A DNA stretch of 64,000 bases from Marinilabiliales bacterium. Lineage in GTDB: Bacteria > Bacteroidota > Bacteroidia > Bacteroidales > ML635J-15. Where the stretch lies: NCBI GenBank assembly GCA_002869385.1, contig PKTB01000021.1:1-64000 (forward strand), given 5' to 3'. A program made the position numbers and the translations under genes. The notes beneath the pieces were generated by a model that worked only from the letters and a program-made list of their open reading frames with translations, made no database searches and was not told the DNA's origin. This document shows, piece by piece, positions 39,080-47,201 of the stretch. Position 1 is the stretch's first letter. Each line of letters opens with the position of its first letter.

Positions 39080-39101
39080 TTGCATTAAGCATTCGCTGAG
39101 G

Positions 39102-39262
39102 CAAACAATAAACAATATTCAATAAGCAATGTTCAATAAGCAATAATCAACACTCAATATTATATAATCAAGAACAGAAAACTGTTTAACCGTTTAACCG
39201 ACCAACTTACACCCGTCATCGGTCATCGGTCATCCGACACCGGTCACCCTTCATCCCTTCAT
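39102..39262. repeat. Composite intergenic repeat (CAATAATC-type plus CGGTCAYC-type)
   Basis: Three parts: CAATAAGCAATRTTC-like A/T words (39102-39159), a GTTTAACC duplication (39184-39199), and GTCATCGGTCATCGGTCATC words (39212-39262). The A/T part shares a 17-nt word, CAATAATCAACACTCAA, with the repeat at 63009-63097, which has the same two-part order. It ends right at the stop of the minus-strand gene. Confidence 0.7.
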
Positions 39263-39264
39263 CC

Positions 39265-41346
39265 CTAATACCCTCCCCAGAATTTTCTAAGAATCCACTC
39301 AGTAGCAGCAAAGGCAAGAATCACAAAAAATAAATAAAATAAATCAGTAATCGTGTAAAGTTTTTCCCTTTCGTAAGCAATGCTAGCAATCTTATCATTA
39401 TTAACAATTGCATCAGGGATTTTACTCATCTCATCAGGATAGAACACATTACCACCGGTTAACTCAGCGAGTTGAGTTAGAACTATATGATTAGCAGTTG
39501 TATTGAGTGCCTCAACATTTATTTCCTTAATAATAATTTTACCAATATCTGTATATAATTTTCCGTCGAATTCAGTTTTAACCAGATAATCATATGTGCC
39601 CGCTTTCATCCTTCCAAGGTCAAGTTTGTAGGCTTCTCCACTATTCCCAAACATATATGTATATTCCTTACCTTCGCTATCAGTAAGAATCATTTCAACA
39701 TCGAGCTCAGAAACCAATTCAAATGCCTCATTATAAAACTCAGCAGTAAACACAACATTTTCATTTTCGCTAAAAACTTGCTTTTATTCAACCATCAGTT
39801 TATCCTGCATTTTTTTAACTATCATATATTGGAGTATCCTATTTATTAACGCCTTAAAATTCTCATTGCCTGAATTTGATTTAAAATCATCTATTCTCCA
39901 TCTCCAGATGCCTTCACCTGTAACAAATCCTGTCTTAATACCATTTTGCTCACTAAACAAAATCAATGGTTTATCAGTCTTAACTCCGTTTATTTTCTGA
40001 TATAAAAATATTTTCGAATCGGCTAGAACCTTATAATCACCAAAAACAACTTTTAACGGTGACATCTCTTCAAAGAATGTTTTCTCGTCAAAGCCGGTTC
40101 CAAAAGCAACAAATTCGGAATTAAAGTATGGTTCTGCATCATCTGTATTGATACTTTTACTATTTATACTTAATCCACGATCCAAATTATTTATTGCAGC
40201 GAGAGATGACTTACTCCCAAGTATAAATAATACTGGAAGTTTGTTTTTTTCAATATCTGCCAGAATCGCAGCAGCATTGTTTATATTTGAAGGTAACTGA
40301 TGTAATACAATAATGTTATAATCAGAAATAGAACCAGTGTATGAATCTATATACTCCAGTCTTACTTCAAAATCAGGGTTATCTTTTAATGCAAAGTTTA
40401 TTGCCCCAATATCTGGGTGAGGACCTTCTCCAAGAACTAATACTTTATTTCTGTTGTCAATGACATTAATTACAAAAGATGCAGTATTATTATCATAACT
40501 TATCTCATCATCCAGATATTCTAGCTTAAGGTCATATTGCTGAACCCCAAGTTTATCCGCAGGTAATTCAATATCCAACATTTTAATATCGGATTGTAAA
40601 GGCAAGTCAAACTCTTTTTCATAGATCAATTTGCCTTCTCTGAAAATTGACAATAATGCTTTGGTTTCCGGACATTTTTCTGCTGCAATATAAACTCGTA
40701 AAGGAAATCTGTTTCCAAGAAATGCCAGTTTATTATGCATTAAGTTTTTTAGAATCAGATCTTTTTGAGATATAGTATCTCCTAAAGCCAAAGAGTAAAC
40801 AGGAAACTCTAAATTTTTTGCATAAACCGGATTACTACCTTTATTAAAAACCCCATCCGTTGCAATAATCACAGCACCCAAATTCATACCGGCATATCTA
40901 GAGATAATCTCATCAAAGACTCCGGATATATCTGTCTGATTTCCTGTAAAATCAACTATCGAATCGTTATATGTTAATTCATCAAATTTTATTATTCTTA
41001 CATCATAATCATCTGATAAATCTTCCAAAACAGACTCAATATCATTTTTGTAATCCCCTTGATAATATAGAGAATCTTTATTCATGATAATTGACGAAGA
41101 GTTATCTTGAGCAAAAACTATAATAGGTTTTTGAACGATAAGTCCTTTCGTTTTAATTACAGGACTTAATAAAAGAAGTAAAATAATCAGGACAAAGCTA
41201 AACCTTAAAAAAGTCATCAGCCATCTTTTCCAGGCTTCGAGATCTTTAAAAGTTTTATCCCTGAAATAGAAAAAAAATGAAATAGCAGCTGAAATTAAAA
41301 CAGCTACTATTACAAGATATAATGGATATTAAAAATAAATTTCCAA
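39265..41346 (-). pseudogene. Membrane protein with VWA-like domain (Bat-related family), interrupted by two in-frame stops
   Basis: One frame of 694 codons broken by TAA 41329-41331 (IYF*YPLYLVI) and TAA 39784-39786 (LMVE*KQVFSEN). The start is probably TTG 41346 (MEIYF). Relatives begin MExxFEYPLWF, so Glu is lost at the first stop (GAA to TAA). It has two N-terminal helices, a WKRWLMTFLRFS segment, a VWA-like region (IVFAQDNSSSIIM, IIATDGVFNKGSN), a Rossmann-like region, GEGIWRWRIDDF and a C-terminal helix just before RKFWGGY. Such proteins occur near Bat-like genes and glycan enzymes; their function is not known. It is encoded downstream of fabG, eight bases apart. Confidence 0.75.
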
Positions 41347-41353
41347 TGGAAGA

Positions 41354-42100
41354 CTATGTTAACATTGCCCCACAAACATTGATTACCTGACCAGAAATAT
41401 AAGTCGACATATCAGAACCAAGGAAAACAACAAGGTTCGCAACATCAACAGTTGTTCCAGCACGTTTCAATGGAATTTTCTCTGCCCATTCTTTACGAGC
41501 TTCTTCAGGAATTGCTTCTGTCATCTCAGTCTCGATAAAACCTTGAGCAATTGCATTACAACGAATATTTCTTGGGCCCAATTCACGTGCAATAGATTTT
41601 GTAAAACCAATAATACCTGCTTTAGAAGCGGAGTAATTTGTCTGACCAGCATTACCTGAAACACCAACAACAGAACTCATATTTATTATTGAACCGCTAC
41701 GTTGTTTTAACATTGTTCTCTGTGCAGCTTTTGTCAAATTAAAAACAGATTTTAAATTAACATCTATTACCATATCCCATTGCTCTTCTGTCATTCTCAT
41801 AAGAAGTGTATCTCTGGTAATCCCTGCATTATTAACCAACACATCAATTCTTCCAAATTCAGAAACAATTTCATCTACTGTTTTTTGAGAACTTTCAAGA
41901 TTTGCAGCATTTGATTCATAACCTTTCACTTTTACTCCAAATTCAGTAATTTCTTTCTCCAAAAGGTCAAAGTTTTCATCACGCTTAATATCTGTAAACG
42001 CTATATCTGCACCTGATTTGGCACATTCAATTGCAATAGCTTTACCGATACCTCTAGCTGCACCGGTAACTAAAACTGTTTTTCATTCTAATAGTTTCAT
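41354..42100 (-). pseudogene. fabG: 3-oxoacyl-[ACP] reductase FabG, interrupted by one in-frame stop
   Basis: One frame of 249 codons from ATG 42100, the usual 248-aa length of FabG, broken only by TGA 42083-42085 at codon 6 (MKLLE*KTVLVTG). The family has LxGKTALVTG, so Gly is lost (GGA to TGA, one G-to-T). The rest is intact: VLVNNAGITRDTLLMRM, NMSSVVGVSGNAGQTNYSASKAG (Ser, Tyr, Lys catalytic triad) and GFIETEMT. The near-invariant Pro before GFI is Gln here (AIAQGFI; CCA to CAA is a C-to-A change). FabG reduces beta-ketoacyl-ACP with NADPH in fatty-acid synthesis. Breakage in a normally essential gene suggests a sequence error. Confidence 0.92.
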
Positions 42101-42183
42101 ATTTTAAATATTTAATTTATGCAAAATTAAAATAATTGACTTTAAATCGCAAAACTTAACAAACAAGTTATCGACAGACAAAT

Positions 42184-43059
42184 TTATAATGATCTTATAA
42201 GATTCTCAAAACTACGAGCATAATAGATCTTATTTGGAATATCCTTCCACACAGAAGACATTCTTTTCCCGGAGACTATAATTCTCGATAAAGGAAAGCT
42301 AAGCTCTAATATTGATAAATACTCTGAGATTTCTCTCGATGTTTGTTTCTCATTAAATTCAGTATAAACAATATCCGGTTTTATTCTTTGTTTTAATGAC
42401 TCAATAAACGGTTTGTGAACTTTATGCAAAACAATATCTGTTCGATACCTCTTTAATGTTGCCAAATAGTTAACAATACTTAAACGCGCAGGGATAAAAT
42501 TATCATCAGATTGCAAAATCAGTATCTCCATGTTTTTGGAAATTCCTTTTGACATACGATATGTTAAAGCTAACATTGTTTGCATTATTTTATTTGCTAC
42601 AAAACGGGAGAAATAATCATTTTCATCTTTTAAGCTCTCCATTACTTTTAACAAATGTAATAATGGTTCCAGAGAAAACATTACAAAATCTGTAGGGCTT
42701 AGATCTGTCAATCTTTCCTCGAGATAATTCTCAAATGCAGTATAAGTCTGCTCCAATAAATAAGAAATCATAACTTTTAACTCGTAATGATAATATGACT
42801 CATCTACAAGTTCATTCTTAACCATCAAACGCAAATCTGCAAGACTTTTTGATGATATTTTTCCAATGCGGTAACAGGAATCTACCAAATATTTTAATAA
42901 CACGATTTTATGAAGATCATCCTTGCTATACTTACGTATGTTTGTAGAAGTTCGTTTAGGTCTTAAAACTTTGTATCTTTTCTCCCAAATTCGAATATTT
43001 GGGACCGATAATCCTGAGACATCTGATAAAAAACGTATATTAAACTCCTTCTCTGTCAT
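42184..43059 (-). CDS. MerR-family transcriptional regulator with B12-binding-like domain
   Basis: A 291-residue protein. The N-terminal MerR helix-turn-helix is clear (NIRFLSDVSGLSVPNIRIWEKRYKVLRPKRT, given in parts: IRIWEKRYKVLRP, YSKDDLHKIVLLKYL). A helical linker (about 90-175) and a C-terminal Rossmann-like region (about 180-290) follow, as in CarH/LitR cobalamin-dependent repressors. The cobalamin histidine motif ExxxH and DxHxxG are not visible, so this may be a B12-independent relative, as reported for some CarA-like proteins. It is divergent from the redox cluster, 146 bases apart, so it may control it; this is inference. Confidence 0.7.
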   Translation of the reverse strand: MTEKEFNIRFLSDVSGLSVPNIRIWEKRYKVLRPKRTSTNIRKYSKDDLHKIVLLKYLVDSCYRIGKISSKSLADLRLMVKNELVDESYYHYELKVMISYLLEQTYTAFENYLEERLTDLSPTDFVMFSLEPLLHLLKVMESLKDENDYFSRFVANKIMQTMLALTYRMSKGISKNMEILILQSDDNFIPARLSIVNYLATLKRYRTDIVLHKVHKPFIESLKQRIKPDIVYTEFNEKQTSREISEYLSILELSFPLSRIIVSGKRMSSVWKDIPNKIYYARSFENLIRSL

Positions 43060-43192
43060 AAAATTGAAATTAATACAATACTAATAAAAACTCGCTTAAA
43101 TCAAGAAAAAGTATGATATAAAAACGCAAAAAACATGTTGTAAAATATTTTTATTGTTATTCTATTAACAATGTTTATTCAATAACAATTAT

Positions 43193-43200
43193 TATCTTTG
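43193..43200 (+). promoter_or_regulatory. -7 promoter element (TATCTTTG) of the redox cluster
   Basis: TATCTTTG fits TAnnTTTG, five bases before the ATG at 43206, as in the near-leaderless ruvX promoter. No convincing -33 TTG is found at the right distance. Confidence 0.4.
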
Positions 43201-43205
43201 CAGAA

Positions 43206-43667
43206 ATGACATTGATAATGGATAGTTTTTTTAAGAAAATACCGGACAGAGTTCAAAAGCATAACTTACTGAATATTCTACAGTATTACCAGGACGAGTT
43301 TGGTTATATAGATCAAAAGTTTATCGAAGAACTTAGCCCTAGAATTGGCATTCCTGCTGGCAAAATATATGGCATTACATCATTCTACAACCAATTCAGG
43401 TTTATCCCAAAAGGTGAAATCCATATTAAAGTTTGTAATGGAGCAGCTTGTCATGTAAATTCCGAAACAGATTTAATTAGTGAAATTAGTCAACTTTTAA
43501 AGTCCAAAGATAAAGGAACAAGCCCTGATGGCAGATTTAGTCTTGAAGTTATACAATGTATGGGTGCATGTGCTTCCGGGCCAGTAATGTCGATAAATGA
43601 TAATTTCTTTACTAATATAAATATTGAAAGTGTAAAAAAAATCCTATCTGAATACACAGGAAAATGA
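43206..43667 (+). CDS. NuoE/HydC-like 2Fe-2S thioredoxin-fold subunit
   Basis: A 153-residue protein with the N-terminal helical part of NuoE (LLNILQYYQDEFGYID, IYGITSFYNQF) and a thioredoxin-like 2Fe-2S domain with C77, C82 (CNGAACH) and C118, C122 (CMGACASGPV), the normal four ligands. It would pass electrons between a flavin subunit and partners, as in NADH dehydrogenase or the electron-bifurcating HydABC. It begins the 14-kb redox cluster, and its end overlaps the next gene by 4 nt (ATGA). Start at 43206; a second in-frame ATG at 43218 is equally possible. Confidence 0.88.
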   Translation: MTLIMDSFFKKIPDRVQKHNLLNILQYYQDEFGYIDQKFIEELSPRIGIPAGKIYGITSFYNQFRFIPKGEIHIKVCNGAACHVNSETDLISEISQLLKSKDKGTSPDGRFSLEVIQCMGACASGPVMSINDNFFTNINIESVKKILSEYTGK

Positions 43668-45568
43668 AAAATCTTAAAAACCTTACATATAATAGATTAT
43701 TTTCTAATGAAATTAGGGTTTCGAGCCCACATTTCAATAAGGACATTACAAAACCACTCATTTATGTTGAGAGAACTACATCCTCAATTATTGCTGGTGC
43801 AGACGAAACAATTAAATATATTAAAAAGTATTTTGATAATGATGATGAATATATTTTAATCGAAACAGGAAGCAGAGGTATAATGAGTTTTGATACTCTG
43901 GTTAGCATTTTGATCCCAGGAAGATCTATGATTTGTTTTAAAAATGTTTACTATAATATTGTTAACACAATTTTGGACAGTGTCCTGAATCACATTTTGC
44001 CTCAGAAAGAACTTATTTTAGGACAAATTTCGCATCCGGACTTAAGCTCATGGCCAGATGTAATTGAATTAACAGAATTAGAAGTTTTCTCACAACAAGA
44101 TCAAAAACTATTAAAGAATTTTGGACTTATTGATCCAAATTCTCTAGAATCATATCTCGAATTTGGAGGATATCAAGCTTTTGCTCATGGGATAACAAAA
44201 AAGACTCCTATCGAGATATGCAATATTATCAAAGAAAGTAAACTTCGAGGCCGTGGTGGAGGTGCATATCTAACTGGCGACAAATGGATTAGTGCTCTTG
44301 AAACAGGAAAAAATCAAAAATACTTTATTTGTAATGCGGACGAAAGTGATCCAGCTTCATTTTCCGGAAGGCTTCTTGCCGAAAGTAACCCTCATCAAGT
44401 AATCGAAGGCATCTTAACAGGTGCTTATGCAATCGGCGCAAAAAAAGCCTATATATACATTCGTAATAATTACAAATTGGCAATTGAAAGACTCAATTTG
44501 GCAAATAATGAAGCAAAGAAAGCAGGGATAATTGGTGAAGATATTTTCGGAAGCGGTATTGACATTAATATCGAAATATTTAAAGGTCCAGGGGCATATG
44601 TTTGTGGAGAAGAGACTGCCTTAATTGCAAGTCTTGAAGGAAAACGTGGAATGCCAAGCCCAAAACCACCTTATCCAACCGAGTCAGGACTTAATGGACA
44701 ACCTACCGTTGTTAACAACATAGAGACTATTTCTAATATACCATACATTTTATTGCAAGGAAGTGATAATTTTAAAAACTCAGGATTCAACAAATCAAGC
44801 GGAACGAAACTATTCTCTGTTAGTGGTAAAACAGTAATTACATGTGTACTTGAAATGCCTATGGGGACAACTCCTGAAAGAATTCTTAGAACTTGTAATA
44901 ACATCCAAACTGATAAAATTAAAGCTGTTCACATTGGTGGTCCTTCAGGTGGGTTTATTTCACCAGAAGATTTCAACATTAGACTAGATTATGAGACTAT
45001 AAATGCAAGTAAACTATGGCTAGGAGCCGGAAGTTTCCTAGTTCTGGACCAAAGTTCGTGTATTCTAAACATAAGTAAGTATTTTATAGAATTCATAAAT
45101 AATGAAAGCTGTGGAAAATGCATTCCTTGTCGTGAAGGTTCACAGCGTTTGCTTGAAATCCTAAAACGAATTACTGAAAAACCTGGTAAAAATGACCAAC
45201 ACGAATCACTTCTAAGATTTAAAGGAGTAACTCAGCTTGAACAAATATCAAGTTTGATGCAAAAAACATCCCTTTGTGGTTTAGGTCAAAATGCACCAAA
45301 TAGTATCTTAAGTGGATTATCTAAATTTCGAAATGAATACGAAGAACATATATATGAAAGAAAATGCGATGCTAATATTTGTCGTAATCTAAAAGAATAC
45401 TTCGTTGATGTTGATAATTGTGTAGGGTGTGGAATCTGTGCTAAAAGATGCCCATCTGATGCAATCCTGGTAACCGAGCATAATGCTCACTTTATTATTT
45501 CGGAAAGATGTATTAAATGTGGTAAATGTGAAGAAGCATGTAAGTTCAATGCAATTATTGTAAGATAA
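43664..45568 (+). CDS. NuoF/HydB-like NADH- and FMN-binding subunit
   Basis: A 634-residue protein. After a divergent N-terminal domain (about 1-150), the NuoF core shows GRGGGAYLTGDKW (NADH/FMN), ICNADESDPASF, KGPGAYVCGEETALIASLEGKRG, the CGKCIPCREG motif with TSLCGLG (4Fe-4S, N3-type), and a C-terminal pair of 4Fe-4S motifs (CVGCGICAKRCP, CIKCGKCEEAC). It lacks the clear CxxxxC 2Fe-2S site that HydB of Thermotoga carries at its N terminus. It should exchange electrons between NAD(H) and Fe-S clusters with its neighbours in the cytosol. It overlaps the gene before it and ends one base before the HydA-like gene. Confidence 0.9.
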   Translation: MKNLKNLTYNRLFSNEIRVSSPHFNKDITKPLIYVERTTSSIIAGADETIKYIKKYFDNDDEYILIETGSRGIMSFDTLVSILIPGRSMICFKNVYYNIVNTILDSVLNHILPQKELILGQISHPDLSSWPDVIELTELEVFSQQDQKLLKNFGLIDPNSLESYLEFGGYQAFAHGITKKTPIEICNIIKESKLRGRGGGAYLTGDKWISALETGKNQKYFICNADESDPASFSGRLLAESNPHQVIEGILTGAYAIGAKKAYIYIRNNYKLAIERLNLANNEAKKAGIIGEDIFGSGIDINIEIFKGPGAYVCGEETALIASLEGKRGMPSPKPPYPTESGLNGQPTVVNNIETISNIPYILLQGSDNFKNSGFNKSSGTKLFSVSGKTVITCVLEMPMGTTPERILRTCNNIQTDKIKAVHIGGPSGGFISPEDFNIRLDYETINASKLWLGAGSFLVLDQSSCILNISKYFIEFINNESCGKCIPCREGSQRLLEILKRITEKPGKNDQHESLLRFKGVTQLEQISSLMQKTSLCGLGQNAPNSILSGLSKFRNEYEEHIYERKCDANICRNLKEYFVDVDNCVGCGICAKRCPSDAILVTEHNAHFIISERCIKCGKCEEACKFNAIIVR

Positions 45569-45569
45569 T

Positions 45570-47201
45570 ATGAATGTAAAAATAAAAGTCAATAATATTA
45601 ATCAAAAAGCAGACTCCGGAGAAACTATCCTAAGTGCGCTGAAACGCATTGGAATAAACATACCTACTTTATGCAATATGGAGGACTTATCTCCTACCGG
45701 AGCGTGTCGATTATGTGTTGTTGAGGATGCGATAACAGGTGAACTTATAACATCATGTTCTACACCAGTAAGAGATAAACTTGAAATTCTCACACATTCT
45801 CCAAAAGTTATCGAAGCTCGAAAAACAATTGTTGAATTATTATTAACAAATCATCCCGAAAATTGTCTTTATTGCGATAAAAGTGGGAATTGTGAATTAC
45901 AACGATTAGCTGAAGAGTTAAATATTCGAGAAAAGACTTTTTATGGAGACAAACCTGATTATAAAACAGATAGATCAAGCCCCGGAATAGTCAGGGATAT
46001 GTCAAAATGCATTCTTTGTGGGAGATGTGTAAGAATCTGCGAAGAAGTACTTGAAATTTCTGCTATTGATTTAATAAACAGAGGTAAAAAAACAAGAATT
46101 GAAACTGTTTTCCAAAAAGGCCTTTATTACTCTGATTGCATTCATTGTGGATTATGCATTTCGGCTTGTCCTACAGGAGCTATACTAGAAAAATCGAACC
46201 TTAACGAACTGATTAACAGGCTGGGTAAAGAAGATAAGAAGAAATCAATATTTGTATCCAGCATTTCAATTGCATATTTAGCTCAAAGAAATAATATCCG
46301 TAAATACGAAGATTGCAGAAACTACATTGTTGGAGCACTTCATGATGCCGGTTTTGACAATGTCTATACCAGTGCAATATTAAACGATTACTTTACTTCT
46401 GAAGCATGTAACAAAATTGAAAACAATCTAAAAAAAGATAAGACAACAATTATAACAGATTGCCCAGCTGTAAAAAAGTATTTAAGAAATCAGGATGCTG
46501 AATTATTCGAAAAGCTAATTGATATTCCAAACCCTATGCAGCTAACAGGTGATTTATTCAATAAAGTTATTGACTTTGAAAATGATTGTATGGTTAGTAC
46601 CGTACCTTGCATTGCACATAAATACGAAGCGATTAGGTCTGAAAACACAATAAAAGGAGTTCCAAAATTTGAATTTGTTTTAACCAGTAACGAATTAGAT
46701 AAAATGCTGCACGCATTAGGACTTTCATTACCATATACAAAGAAAGAAACTCCTGATAAACCAAGCAACTCAGATTCCTCCTCCGGTGTTTTCTTTGAAA
46801 CAAAACACGGAATTACTGAAGCTATAATAAGAGAACTATCTTTTCGTAAGGGTATTGTTAATAAATTAAATAGAATAATTGAAATTAAAACCGATAAAGA
46901 TTTTATCGAATATGAATTCAATTTAGGAAAAACTAAACACACTGTAGCATGCATTTATGGTGTAAATAATATAAAAAAATATAGATCTAAAATTTTAAAA
47001 AGTAAGTACTTATTTGTTGAGCTTAGGTCCTTCGAATTTGGTTGTATTGATGGATGTGGGCAGACTAAAACAAGTGAAAAAGAACAACAAAAGAAAATAA
47101 GAAAAATCATAAGTGATTTTGATGAAAAAAATAACAATAACACAGCCGGCAAAAATCCATATATTAAAGGAATTTACAGATTAAAACAGTCTGAAAAATG
47201 A
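45570..47201 (+). CDS. HydA-like protein: NuoG-type Fe-S domains with degenerate [FeFe]-hydrogenase domain
   Basis: A 543-residue protein. Fe-S sites in order: 2Fe-2S (C35, C46, C49, C63), His-Cys3 4Fe-4S (H95, C99, C102, C108), and two 4Fe-4S (C147/150/153/157 and C190/193/196/200). This matches the N half of HydA. The H-domain is reduced: loop 1 is ITDCPAVKKYL (C298 kept, the proton-relay Cys replaced by Asp), loop 2 VPCIAHKYEAIR (C347 kept), loop 3 SFEFGCIDGCGQ with Phe488 where a cluster ligand Cys is expected and C492 kept. So hydrogen turnover is doubtful. It ends inside the sensor kinase start (4-nt overlap). It may be an electron-transfer or sensing subunit. Confidence 0.8.
   Translation: MNVKIKVNNINQKADSGETILSALKRIGINIPTLCNMEDLSPTGACRLCVVEDAITGELITSCSTPVRDKLEILTHSPKVIEARKTIVELLLTNHPENCLYCDKSGNCELQRLAEELNIREKTFYGDKPDYKTDRSSPGIVRDMSKCILCGRCVRICEEVLEISAIDLINRGKKTRIETVFQKGLYYSDCIHCGLCISACPTGAILEKSNLNELINRLGKEDKKKSIFVSSISIAYLAQRNNIRKYEDCRNYIVGALHDAGFDNVYTSAILNDYFTSEACNKIENNLKKDKTTIITDCPAVKKYLRNQDAELFEKLIDIPNPMQLTGDLFNKVIDFENDCMVSTVPCIAHKYEAIRSENTIKGVPKFEFVLTSNELDKMLHALGLSLPYTKKETPDKPSNSDSSSGVFFETKHGITEAIIRELSFRKGIVNKLNRIIEIKTDKDFIEYEFNLGKTKHTVACIYGVNNIKKYRSKILKSKYLFVELRSFEFGCIDGCGQTKTSEKEQQKKIRKIISDFDEKNNNNTAGKNPYIKGIYRLKQSEK

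Noticed and set aside
39102..39262. CRISPR-like array
   Set aside because: The words have a period of about 8-9 nt or are A/T runs, without unique spacers of 30-40 nt, and there are no cas genes. The same holds for 63009-63097.
46490..46954. Minus-strand ORF of 154 codons in the HydA-like gene
   Set aside because: It is a shadow of the conserved plus-strand gene and shows no recognisable domain. The same was concluded for the 148-codon plus-strand ORF at 60051-60497 in batA, and for others of this kind.
45570..47201. Active group A electron-bifurcating hydrogenase
   Set aside because: One H-cluster ligand is Phe and the proton-relay Cys is Asp. Unless Phe488 is an error, H2 turnover is unlikely; I call it HydA-like only.
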